This document shows, in pieces, positions 1-10,800 of a DNA stretch of 64,000 bases. Source of the stretch: Owenia fusiformis (Eukaryota > Annelida > Polychaeta > Sabellida > Oweniidae); assembly GCA_903813345.2 (NCBI GenBank), contig CAIIXF020000012.1:27602184-27666183 (forward strand), written 5' to 3'. The notes under the pieces were generated by a model. It did not search any database, was not told the origin of the DNA, and worked only from the letters and a program-made list of their open reading frames with translations. The stretch's first letter is position 1, and each line of letters starts with the position of its first letter. The position numbers and the translations under genes were made by a program.

Positions 1-1
1 G

Positions 2-439
2 TTGCCCAACTTTCCCAAATCATCAAGTATCCTACCTTGTGCATTTTTAATGTGGATAAGTTGTATTGTCATGGTAGTTTTCTATGATTGTTTCGTTGGC
101 TTGTTCAGCAGTGCCATTATTATGGTCTTCGCACATGGATCTTTTTTTGTACAAATCCAGTGGGTTATCATTGAATTATTTGGTTTAAAATATATAGGAC
201 AAAATTTTGGTATCGTAATGGTGGCACAAAGCTTTGGAATGTATGCATTCCAACAATTGTTTGGGTTTAATTATGGAGTGAACAGCCAACCAGGATCAAA
301 TGAATGTTATGGTGAATCTTGCTTTAAGAGCTTTTTTATAATACTAGCGATTTTATGCTTTTGTGCATTGTTTTTGAACATTTGTCTTGTTAAAATTGAA
401 AGGGATTCCAGACTGAAGCGCAATGAAGGCTCTGAATAA
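2..439 (+). CDS. MFS-type transporter, C-terminal part (5' end outside window)
   Basis: An open frame runs from the window edge to a TAA at 437-439, giving about 145 residues. It is strongly hydrophobic, with three or four membrane-spanning segments, and ends in a short charged cytoplasmic tail (KIERDSRLKRNEGSE). The C-terminal half has a loop with NECYGESCFKSF between two membrane helices, a Cys-x4-Cys arrangement like that in nodulin-like/NFD4-type and related major facilitator transporters. No substrate can be inferred. The first codon in the window is TTG, so this is the continuation of an exon and not a start. The rest of the gene lies upstream. The transporter class is a judgement from residue pattern only; SLC43-like or monocarboxylate-type MFS proteins are alternatives. 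Confidence 0.65.
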   Translation: MPNFPKSSSILPCAFLMWISCIVMVVFYDCFVGLFSSAIIMVFAHGSFFVQIQWVIIELFGLKYIGQNFGIVMVAQSFGMYAFQQLFGFNYGVNSQPGSNECYGESCFKSFFIILAILCFCALFLNICLVKIERDSRLKRNEGSE

Positions 440-536
440 CAAACAGAAAAAACAACTTTATGCTAAATGCATACATTGTATTAGAGAACTTTGTATTTAA
501 TATATATATCTAGTATACATATATATAATATATATA

Positions 537-710
537 CTGTACTTCTACTTAATTTGGCAGCCATTTTAATTCCCAGGTAATTTTAGTACCATGTAAATTA
601 GTACCATTTGTGCATTGTAATATTGCAAGTCCACCAAATTAAGTAGCGGCCAAATGTTCAAAATGGCAAATCCGCCAAAATAAGTAGCACCAAATTAAAT
701 AGAAGTACAG
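537..710. mobile_element. Short foldback MITE with 21-bp inverted ends
   Basis: The left end CTGTACTTCTACTTAATTTGG is matched by an inverted copy at 690-710 with one mismatch. The interior is also partly self-complementary (CCATTTT/AAATGG, TAGCGGCC). It has no coding capacity. A TA precedes the left end. The family is not identified. Confidence 0.6.
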
Positions 711-1597
711 CAGTACATTATAATCTTATATTAGTTTTTTGTTGTTGTTATCTATGAACTTACATTTGATGTTGTTGTTGTTATCTATATAAACTTATAT
801 TTGTTGTTGTTGTTGTCTATAAACTTACATTTGACAGACTATATCACCAGCAGAAATGAATTACAAAATGACTGCATTTCTTTTATGAATGTACCAAAAA
901 GACATGTTAACATGCACAAAAGTACAGGGTGTTTCATAATGACTGTCCCCCCATCTACAGCCAATCCTAGATCACATGGACCTGACTAATCTGAAAAGTT
1001 GTCAAAAATATTACTTTCCTACAAAAATCTTTTAAATACTTACGACAAAATGATTCACTTTTTCATCATGATATCCAAACTTTCAGAAAAACATCGATGG
1101 TTTCAATAATAATATGTTTTTCTGACATGAAAATCATTTGAATCTGATTTGACATCCATTTGAATCTGATTTTTAAATTATTGGATCTAATATAACTATA
1201 TTTATCAAGAATATGTTTACATTACTTTAAAATCCAGAATCTTGCGTATGCAAAATGGTGTTTGGATTAGACAGGTTCTACTGTACACATTATATGTGCA
1301 TTATATTAAGAGAGTAAAAGAAAAGAAACAACTTTAACAAGGGTACTAATCAAGTACCAATGCACTTAAACAATCAATACACTTAAAAACATACTTAAAG
1401 GTTGACAATTTGTTTTAACATTGAACTTCTTATCAACCTATGATTATTGTGACAATATAAATCAATAATTTCTTTGAAGTTCCTCATGCTACACAATTCT
1501 CAGGTAAGACCATAAAACGAAAGAGAAAATAGTATTTACTTTTTTGAAATTTGCTAAAAATAATTTCTTAATTGAATTTAATTCAGTTATCAAACTA
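711..1597. other. Non-coding stretch with simple repeats and MITE ends
   Basis: GTTGTTGTT-rich simple repeats lie at 734-815. An isolated ACAGGGTGTTTCATAATGAC at 925-944 resembles one end of a CAGGGTG-type transposon without a partner. A motif near 1265-1292, GACAGGTTCTACTGTA read on +, matches one end of the pogo-type family found complete at 26075 and 58572. No gene was recognised. Confidence 0.4.
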
Positions 1598-2691
1598 CGA
1601 GGGGTGATCAATAAGTAATGGACGCTTTTTTACACAGATGCTTTTTATTGACCAATCCCTTCGATTTTCTTACCAGTGATACATCATCCAATTATCTATC
1701 AACTCTGAAGATTTGAAGACAAAATATATAATACAGGTTGATATATCCTTATTTCTGTGAAGGAGGTACAGGTACCCCAGGACCGACATTTACGTCACAT
1801 ATTCTGAAGCTATTTTAGCTTGTTTAACATGCAATGCAGTTGAATGCAGGCTGTACAAAACAAACCATTATGCTCATGAATTACCCCATTTTGTTTTGCC
1901 ATAGTTGATTTTGAATATTTTATCATCACTATGTGGTATTCATGCCACATTCATTCCACAGGGCCCTCTAAATAGGTTCCATAAAGTGCTACATGTACAC
2001 AATTCCTCATCCTCTTAACTCAAGATTGTGAGACAAGGCTGAATCCATTCTCTGACATGGTAGCAAGATGCAGTTGCATGGGTTGTTTTATCATGTTTAT
2101 TTCATCAATGTCAATAACCTGCATCCTTTCTCTATAGAAATAAGTAGTATAGAAATTAACAAGTCACATGTGAGCAGATCTGGACAATATGGTGCATTGG
2201 CCAAGGGCTCGATCTTGAGTTCCAGGGATATTGTTTTCTGAACATTTTGAGATCTGTGGGCAGGTGCATTTTCCATATGGAGTAGGGTGTTCCCTTCTCT
2301 CACCACCCCTTTCTTCCACAATGCTTCCTCAAATTGACCTGCAAACCCCTTCCATACAACACTCTGACATCACAATACTTTCTGTTTATGTGTTACCAGT
2401 CAGCAAAAAATTTCAAACAACACAACACTTGTTGCACATAAAAAGTTCCAATCTAACTGAAATTTACCAAACTGGCTAAAAACTGAATATGTGACGTAAA
2501 TGTCGGTCCCGGGGTACCTGTACCTCCTTCACGGAAATAAGGATACATCAATAAGTATTATATATTTTGTCTTCAAATCTTCAGAATTGATAGATAATTG
2601 AATGATGTATCACTGGTAGGAAAATCAAAGGGATTGGTCTATAAAAAGTATCTGTGTAAAAAAGCGTCCATTACTTATTGATCACCCCTCG
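1598..2691. mobile_element. Mariner-type transposon with about 205-bp TIRs, defective transposase
   Basis: The element begins CGAGGGGTGATCAATAAG at 1598 and ends with the inverted copy at 2691, with TA on both sides (1596-1597 and 2692-2693). That is the target duplication of the Tc1/mariner superfamily. The terminal inverted repeats extend about 205 bp and are near-identical, reaching the GACGTAAATGTCGGTCC region on the right arm. On the minus strand around 2140-2290 a degraded mariner transposase segment is visible (ENAPAHRSQNVQKT, then APYCPDLLTCDLL). It corresponds to the usual DNAPAHRS...YSPDLAPCD catalytic block, but the expected first Asp is Glu and the frame is short, so it is non-autonomous. 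Its right end lies 4 bp upstream of the start codon at 2696. Confidence 0.88.
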
Positions 2692-2695
2692 TACA

Positions 2696-3437
2696 ATGTC
2701 AGGTATTGTAGCTTTAGACCATATACAATTATAAGTATTTAATATACCTGTAGTAATTGCACTTGATTTTCATATGTTGCCTATTCTTTTTGTATTCTAC
2801 TATTTTGGTATATAGGTCTAAAAATAAAGACACAAACTTACTAACTTACTTAAAAATTTGGTTCCTTAAAATCTGAAGGTAGGAATGATGTTGAAAGTGT
2901 TCTTTACATGATTTCAGATCAAAGACTTGACACACTTTTCCTTGAGATAGCTGAACAACTAGGGAATGACTTCCTTAAAGTTGGTATCCATCTTGGACTT
3001 ACAAATGCAGAACTGGATACCATCAAATTAAGTGACCCGCATAATGCTGGAGTATGGGGCTTTAAGTTATTGAAATCTTGGCAACAGAGACAAAAAGTAC
3101 AAGATTATGCGACAATCAAGAAAGAACTGGCCAAAGCACTTAGAGCAGGAGAAAGAGTTGACCTTGCTCTTAAGGTTGAAAACGTAAGTACATGTACATG
3201 CACATATTTCCTTCAACTTGCACACAAACATAAAGCTACAGGAGCTACAGCTAGATATAATGAAGTGACCTGTGACAAAACTATAATGCTTCAAAAAGAT
3301 ACAAACATTTGGCCATTGAAAAAATCCTTTGAATGAATTTAATATTATTAACGTTAATGTTTTCAATTTTCTTCTTTTAGCAATTAATTATGGATTTCCC
3401 TTTCAGGAGTGAGCTGAGTGACTTAAACACAAACTGA
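2696..3437 (+). CDS. Small single Death-domain protein, tandem copy 1
   Basis: Predicted exons: 2696-2702 (ATGTCAG, donor GTATTG), 2918-3183 (acceptor ATTTCAG, donor GTAAGT) and probably 3381-3437 (acceptor CTTCTTTTAG, stop TGA). A second acceptor at 3406-3407 would give a much shorter end. Splicing exon 1 to exon 2 yields MSDQRLDTLFLEIAEQLG and a Death-fold domain of about 90 residues with the conserved WGFKLLKSWQQRQ helix and the LAKALRAGERVDLA C-terminal helix. The ATG at 2908 is inside the intron end and is not the start. This start is chosen because the paralogue at 4735 has the same M-S-D start and the same phase-1 intron. The protein is about 109 aa with no other domain, so it is probably a cytosolic adaptor acting by homotypic interaction; the partner is unknown. 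A likely poly(A) signal lies at 3605. Confidence 0.78.
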
Positions 3438-3604
3438 AACATGCAGACGAAGATGATAGTGGAGAATCACAGAATAGACATTAAACATGGACTATGATAA
3501 CCATAGAACTATTACAAACAATGTTTGGATTTATAAATGAGTGACAATAATAAGTACCAAATTGTATTGGAAATTGTACATTAAATGAGCATTTTTAAAT
3601 TGAA

Positions 3605-3610
3605 AATAAA
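3605..3610 (+). terminator. Likely poly(A) signal of Death-domain gene 1
   Basis: The AATAAA hexamer lies about 170 bases after the predicted stop at 3437, the first canonical hexamer downstream on this strand. This is a positional inference; no cDNA evidence is available. Confidence 0.45.
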
Positions 3611-4734
3611 CCAAAGTATCTAATATACATAATTTAAAAGATTGTGTACTTGAATATGGGTAACCACGTCCCTAAAACAAGTTTAACTTTCTCCAAATAT
3701 AAAATCCTGTCAACTTGGTAGTTCATGTATCTCATAACAATATCCTCAAGTATTGTTGGTGCCTGATACTGAAGCCCCAAATAATATTGTAAAGGTTGGT
3801 CGCAAAGTGTAAAACACAATTTCTGCTTCATAAAAGCAAGAACATACCCCATAAGCATCAGCTATGCATTATGTTCTTTGCTATCGTAATCATGACATAC
3901 ATATAGCATATATATTTTCAAAACTGAACATTTTTATTACTGAGACTTTAAAAGAAAATTTGGAATTTGGAAATCTTCAAACTTATTCATTCATTTATTG
4001 ATTATGTTTTGTTATCCCAAAACACAATATACATTTTTCTATTTTTTACCATTTTCAGTATTTCTATCTTATTGTGACAATAGTTGCTTTGTGGTCCACA
4101 TATACAATACATAATATTACTTTTTCATATACTTTAGACCCCCCCCTCCCCTATCATTTTATGGATAGATTAATTTCCACTATGGGTGTACTTGATACTC
4201 ATCAACGAGACCCTGTTTTGTAACAGAATTCAGAAGCATGCAAAAAAATTTTACCATTCTGATAGACCAATAGGTAAGCAGATATAAATCATGTGTGCAA
4301 AAATTATTCAGATCCAAATTTATTAAAACTCTCATCATATACAGGGGTTTCATTAGCAGTAGGCAACAGGCGATTTTCACTGGTTGTTTTCACAAAATCG
4401 CCTGTTGTTTTTAGGGACTTTTCAACTTTTCCATGTTAAATTTATGATTTCCATTAATTTTGCCTGTTTTCATTTATTTAGCCTGTTGTGAGAAATTCTA
4501 GTGAAACACCTGATATACGAAATTACTAAGAAGATTTTTCATATCATGTATTATGGGATTTTGCTTCACACAAAGCTTATCAGGTGTTTCATATATCATA
4601 GGTGAATCAAATATATTTAGTTTCTTTTTAATGCAGGTATTAGGTATTAAACACAATGTTAAACTTCAGTTCAATATTGAACACCTCGTAGGAGAGCTTT
4701 ATTATAGAGAAAAAGAAAGTGATCAATTTTGACA
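3611..4734. other. Intergenic DNA between the two Death-domain genes, with a MITE
   Basis: AT-rich DNA. From about 4343 to 4515 lies a member of a repeat family that starts GGGGTTTCATTAGCAG and contains AACAGGCGATTTTCA and its inverted copy AAATCGCCTGTT, followed by TTTTTAGGGACTTTTC. Related copies lie at 30600-30672 (inverted) and 51309-51425. The 4580-4734 stretch leads into the first exon of the second gene and would hold its promoter. No TATA box is evident. Confidence 0.5.
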
Positions 4735-5504
4735 ATGTCAGGTGAGTTTGCTTCATATATACACAATCATAAATATAACTGTAATTTATTTATAGTTAAT
4801 ATCTAAAATCTGTAAGTAATAGTTTTTTTATAGATTGTTTAAACTTATTAATGTTACAACCTTCAGTGCTTATGTTTCTGTGAACTTGAGAAGTATAGAT
4901 AAGACCATTTCTTCGTAAAAATATGTTGTATTTACACAAAATCACATACATAAGCAGCATATATGGAATTAAATATATACATAATTCTTGAACAAAACAT
5001 TAAAATTCACACAAAATACTCTAATCCCAGGGATTAGTCAGGGAAGATAATAACAAAAGGATCCATGTTTAAGATGTGATTCATTTATAAATGACATATA
5101 ATCCATTTTTGAAGAATTATTTGCACTGAAATGATCAATGATTGACAAAATTTACATAACTTTGACGTTTCACAATTTATCTCAATACTTCAATATAGAA
5201 TGGTCAAACTTTCCAAATTATTTTTCCAGATGAACTGACCGATATTGACCTCCTTGACATTGGCAAGGAATTGGGAAATAATATAGAAGAGGTTGCCACT
5301 CGACTTAAAATCAGCCCAGCTGAGGTGCAAACCTTGAAGGCGAGCAGTCCTCAAAATGCCAATCCGTGGGGATTCAACATGCTTGTCAGCTGGAGGAACA
5401 GACAGGAATCAAGTGTGAACCAACGAAAAGTACTGGCTAAAGCCCTTAGAGATGCAAATAAAGTCAAACTAGCTGAACGAGTTGAGGGAAAACTCTCAGA
5501 CTGA
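4735..5504 (+). CDS. Small single Death-domain protein, tandem copy 2
   Basis: Exon 1 is 4735-4741 (ATGTCAG, donor GTGAGT). Exon 2 is 5230-5504 (acceptor TTTTTCCAG, stop TGA). The joined product is 93 aa, starts MSDELTDIDLLDIGKELG and ends VEGKLSD. It aligns along its whole length with the upstream gene: LGN near residue 17, WGF near residue 50, SWxxRQ, and LAKALRxAxxVxLA near the C terminus. Both genes share the same phase-1 intron after seven coding bases, so they are a tandem duplication. The domain has the Death-domain pattern with the conserved core Trp. It carries no signal peptide, membrane segment or second domain. An internal ATG at 5271 is not needed once exon 1 is recognised. The function is presumably adaptor or signalling in an apoptotic or immune pathway, inferred from fold only. 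Confidence 0.82.
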
Positions 5505-6470
5505 AGAATAAAATGACATCATGTATACAAGGACACGAAACAGACTACACACTACAGTACATCAATATCATGGATACATTTTATGGACCAACAAAATCAA
5601 TGTCACTATTGTATAATCATGACAGAGCAGCTAAGAAATCAATCTCTATATATTATTGATTTGGAATTCCCAAACCAGTTGACAAACAAAAAACCTATGA
5701 GTCATAATGTAAAAAATATATAATATATATGTATGAATCAAAACACTTGACATTGGCATCAACAGTGGAGAAGTCAATGCAATATATTCCCAGAACATTC
5801 TACAGTGCATAGAAACCAAAATTTCCAGGAAAACATTCTAAACATAAGTAGAACATCATACTCATGTTACCATTTGTTAAATTTCATGAGCAAGCTTAAA
5901 TTTTTCTTTTTTTATATTCACATTGTGGAAAACAGTGCCAGCATATGGTCTTTAATATTTCATTCAAAAGATGTGTATCTAAATAACAATGTTGAATTAT
6001 TAAAGAGAGAATCAGATATAGCGAGCAGGCTAAACAAAAAATTGTTTCAATTTTAGAATATTTTTGGCTCATGTCATTCCTTGTCATTTCTATTTTCTAA
6101 AAATCACAAAAGTGCATACTTTATTCCAGGAAAACTAAAGATTTTTACAATAATGTATCATTTTTCTATAAGAATGGTAACCATTCTTATTATTTGGGAG
6201 AATTTAAACATTTTTCACTCATTTTTGCACTTTGAATCATTAATAACTTCACCAATTTATAACAGATCGTGAATCTTTTGGGAGATATTGTATTAGATAT
6301 TGTAAGGAATAAATTTGTAGGTCAATTAGTCATGTTGCTTGTAATTTTGTCACCCCCTATAGATCAGATTCTGCCTTTAATACAACAATCAAATACTGTC
6401 AATTGATATCTTCTATTTTTATGACTGGTGTACTCTTAGATGTTATTTTCTTGCTGTGTTCTGTCACGAT
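5505..6470. other. Gene-free stretch, 3' flank of Death-domain gene 2
   Basis: An AATAAA overlaps 5507-5512, immediately after the stop, and another lies near 6307. AT-rich DNA with several short chance reading frames on both strands. No recognised gene or repeat. Confidence 0.35.
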
Positions 6471-6742
6471 ATAAGTTATTGAATGATTTGAAGTGCAATA
6501 CAGGATATATTCTGTTCGAGAAATTTTGTATTGGTATGAGACGAAGTCGAGTGCCAATACATAATATCCAGACAGAATATATCATGTACTGCACTTCAAA
6601 TCATTCAATAACGTTTTTATTGTGTGCTCCTCTGTATTGCTACTGAGACTGTCCCCACCGTACCAATATTTTCCGTATTGCGACGGAGATGATCAACAGG
6701 GACAATCTCAGTAGCAATACAGATTGGTACAGCACAATAACT
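6471..6742. repeat. Two adjacent foldback hairpins
   Basis: The first hairpin pairs about 6472-6513 (TTATTGAATGATTTGAAGTG...) with 6571-6612. The second pairs about 6625-6655 (GTGTGCTCC...TGTATTGCTACTGAGA) with 6705-6740 (TCTCAGTAGCAATACA...). Both read like foldback MITEs joined end to end. The loops contain GTATTGGTATGAGACG and GTACCAATATTTTCCG, which are again related. No coding content. Confidence 0.6.
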
Positions 6743-7064
6743 GACCAATCAGAGGGCTTCATTTAACAGATCATACGATAATTTTTTGGTACTTTCACAT
6801 TGGCGCTTGCACGCATTCAAGATATAATGTACATGTACATGTTACTAATTGGATATAATTTTTCAGCTCTTATGTGTCTGTGTTATATCTGTTTTTTAAT
6901 ACAACTGTGGTATCGAGCCCTTGTACGTGTGTTCAATAAAATGTCAAAATAATGTCCAAGATGTTTATCTTTATTTCTTTATCACAATGTGAAGAGGGTA
7001 TTTCAAATTAAAGATGCTTGGTGACTCTTCTGGCAAACTTAAACACAAGAGGGTTAACCTTTAA

Positions 7065-7368
7065 CTCATTCGCTACGAATGACGTGATATGACGTCATAA
7101 AGCACATACATTGACTAACTAAGGACGTGATATCACGTCCAAGCACAAACCCAATGCATTTTTTAATCTTGTAACCATGACAACTTGTAAAATGGGACTT
7201 AAAAACCTATTCATTCTGAAAGAGTATATCATATGCTTTAAAATGATACATAACACTATATATGTATGCCCATGTATATACTATATATATTATTTCAGAG
7301 GTACCATATATGGGAATTTTCAAAAATTCGTCAGTATTATAGTGCTTTTTGCTCCAGTATTGAATGAG
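7065..7368. mobile_element. TTAA-flanked MITE, piggyBac-like
   Basis: The element starts CTCATTCGCTACGAATGACG and ends TTGAATGAG, with TTAA directly outside each end (7061-7064, 7369-7372). TTAA target sites are typical of piggyBac-type elements. The interior has internal palindromes such as GTGATATCAC and TGACGTCA. The inverted ends are short (about 7 bp), so the assignment is tentative. Confidence 0.5.
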
Positions 7369-7849
7369 TTAACCTAATGCACAACCTTTCACCATTCAAA
7401 AATTCTGAAATATCTAAGCTTGAATATGTATAATTTACAAATTAAAATATGTCAAAATCTATGATATTTTAAAATGGTATGACACAATTGTAAAATAATC
7501 ATTTGTAGAATATTTCACTGTCAGGATAATAATGAGAGGGTAACTTGAGAGGGTAATCTTGAGAGGGTACAATGTCAAAGTATGTGATATTATTTAGGTG
7601 CACACTACATTTTACTGTTATCTAAAGAAGGAGTCAATTGTTTATCTTAAAAAGCACAATGACACCTTTCAAATAGGCCGTGGCTCATGTCTTAACAGTT
7701 TTTCAATGCAGATATAGACCAAAAAGATGGATTTGATTTCTCTTAATCTTGGGCACATTTTTGGCTCTATAGCACGATTTAATTTTTGTGATAAGACCTG
7801 TTTTCGTACTATGTTGAGGCTCATATTTGAAAGTGCTAAAACTTCAGTG

Positions 7850-10800
7850 TTATATTTCTAAATATACCTGTAAGTCTGAAATCCATGACATCATCTTTAG
7901 GTTCACTGAGTGAAGGTCAAACTTTTCATCTGACACTGCAAGGTCAAAGGTCAATGGAGGTCGCTTCTTTTTCTGTTCTTCCTGCATATGGGATTTCTAA
8001 AAGTAAGATGCAGTAAAATCTGTGAGGGAGCCTCAAGATATTGTTATTTTGAATCACAGGCTCTAAAGTTGGTTGAAACCAGAGAATTTTTCATTTTGGC
8101 CATCTTTTGATATTTCACTTCTATACACATACAATGATGTTTAATTTAGTGAAATTAGTTGGCATAGATCATTTTTACACATTTTAAATCAATTTTAATT
8201 GTCACTCTTCACTCTGAGTAGTCAAGACGTTACACCTTTTCCCTCTAATCAGATTGGCTGATAAAACAACCTTTCTTGGGATTGTCGAGTTGGCAGTCTT
8301 CACCGAACACTTTCAGCAAGGGGGTATCACCGTAACCATGAGTTTGTAAGTTCAAGACTCGTGAGCTTCTTGTGTTTATTCATTTACAGCGTAATATTTA
8401 TCTTAGAAATGTCTTTGATAGATAAACTTTTGACATCCTCCTATTACAGGTATCCAGAATTCGTACCTCCTTCTTCCCCCTGCTATAACCAATTTGGAAG
8501 CGCCCGATTAAACTGAATCATGTGATCTAATTATGCCCAATGACTTATACATGATTTCCGTCGCAGTGTTGCGACAGCCAATCAGATTGCGAGTTCTTAA
8601 TCGGGGAAATGCTAACTGCACTTATCACAGGGGTAAAATGAAAGAATATATTCTGGATTTTGAAGCCCTGTGAATGGAGGATGAACTTTTGATAGAACAA
8701 TCATTTCCTCTTGACAGGGTTCATTCGCAATATACATGTGAGCAAACTACTTACTGGAAATTGTATGCTTTTGTCAAATGACCATCCAATACCCCATCGC
8801 ATAGTTCGACCTTGGCAGAATTCAGTAGTGCCAAAATTTGGGACCTAGAAAAGGCATACAAAATTACATTTATGTACAAGGGTAATGTTGTATGCAAAAT
8901 TATATTAGCTTGCCAAGGTAACATCCAAAATTACAATTACTTGCAAGGGTTATAGACAAAATCAAATTTTTGCAAGGGTCACATACAGAGTTACGTTAAT
9001 TGCAGGAGTTGCATACAAAAATGTTGCAAAATGCCTCATAATAACAGACTTTTTTGGTATACATGTACTAGAGAAACTGAGCGATTCTCAGAGTAGTAGA
9101 TCCAACCACATAAAACATTTTATCAAAAATTGATATTTGAGTTAACATAAACTGTTTTTCTTTTGATTTAAACCATATCTGATATCATCTTTGAGTTCTT
9201 CAATTTTACCAGCGACTGAGTTATCAAACATGTAACATTTTCCCAGAAAAAATGGTGGCAACGCTACACTGTCATTTTGATAATTCCTTGGTTCTTTCCA
9301 TGATTGACATATATTCTATGTTCTTTGGCATCAGTATTTCAGATTTCTTTCTTATTTAATGAATATGTCCCTAAATTAATTTTTAGACAGTATTTAAACC
9401 TTTAATGAAAACGAAAGTAAAGAAAACATTTAAAAAACTGAAGTGATATAACCAAAACAACGGTATAAAGCAAATAATCAAAACGAAAGTGGAGTTTACA
9501 CAATAAAAATTTATTACCTTTCAGATTGATTATTCTAAAGATCAATGTGCAAATAAAATACAGTGTATTTCAACCCCCTACTCAAAAGATAAACAAACAC
9601 AACAATAGGCATACAATCATAAAGAACTACAAACAAAAAAGAAGCATCGTAGATAAATGTTCAGTCATCTGTTTGGCATATGTTCCATCAAGATTTCATA
9701 ATAATGACTGATTGAATAAATTGCTTAACAGTTTACATACTTCAAGCATTAACTTTCCTAAAAGCAACTGAAGCAAAACTTTGTTATCAATAGCGAAAGT
9801 CCAAATATAATGGTTGAGTGATTTTTGACCAATAAAAGTCTGTCCTGTACATCCCATGAAATCCCACTGGAATGACAGAGCATGTGGAAATCAGAGACAT
9901 CTTTTAATTGAAGCAGTAACTTGGGTGAAACAAACAATCTCTGAATATGTGGTCACATCCATTAAACAGGAATAATACTAATGTTGGGTCCCAATCCAAT
10001 ATAATCTCTATAAACATGTATATGCCCAGTGGAAAAAAGTTATACAACTATCAAACCTTTAAAATATTATTGCGACAATTACCAAATGTAATGGCCATCT
10101 ACCTACCAGCATTTAGCATTTAATGTTTCCAAATGACATCTCAGCTCAAATAAAAAAATTGACAAAAGGGGCAGTATCATTTTACAGCAGTTTTTCTTCA
10201 GTGTGCTTATATTTACTGTTAGAATCTTATTTTTTGGTTTGATTCAGGCAAAAATTTGGTATTTCCACTGTTATTTGTACTTCCACTGGTCAGTATTAAG
10301 TGAAGGTAACAGCCGTAACCTTCGCATCTAAGATGGCGGACGGTTAGCATTGATTTCGGTATTTTTTGTTTTCAACGAATTAAACCACTTTATAGTTGAC
10401 GTAATGCTTCGATATTTGAACTATATCAGGCTTATATGGCATGGAAACTCCGGAGTGTGATCATTTGTTCATGAACTATGTGTAGACACCACAGTTCAAC
10501 GATATCTTCCTCCGCTTATGGGAAGGTAACTGGGATTTTGGTTTTACAGATGATAAGATAACTGATATGCGGTGATGCAGTAACCAGAAATAGTCTGCCA
10601 TCTTAGATGCATAGGTAATGGCCATTACCTTTGCTTGATACTGACCAGTGACTCTTGTACAATTGCATTCTCTCTACTTAAAACCAAATTACAAGAATGA
10701 TCTTTGCAAATAAATGAACAAGTCACCAAATAAACAAACAAATGAATTTTAAGAATCATGAATAAATAACAAACAAACACTGACCTTGTTGTCCTTCAGG

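Noticed and set aside
2097-2479. ORFs on both strands as host genes
   Set aside because: They lie wholly within the mariner element; the minus-strand one is a transposase remnant and the + one is its shadow.
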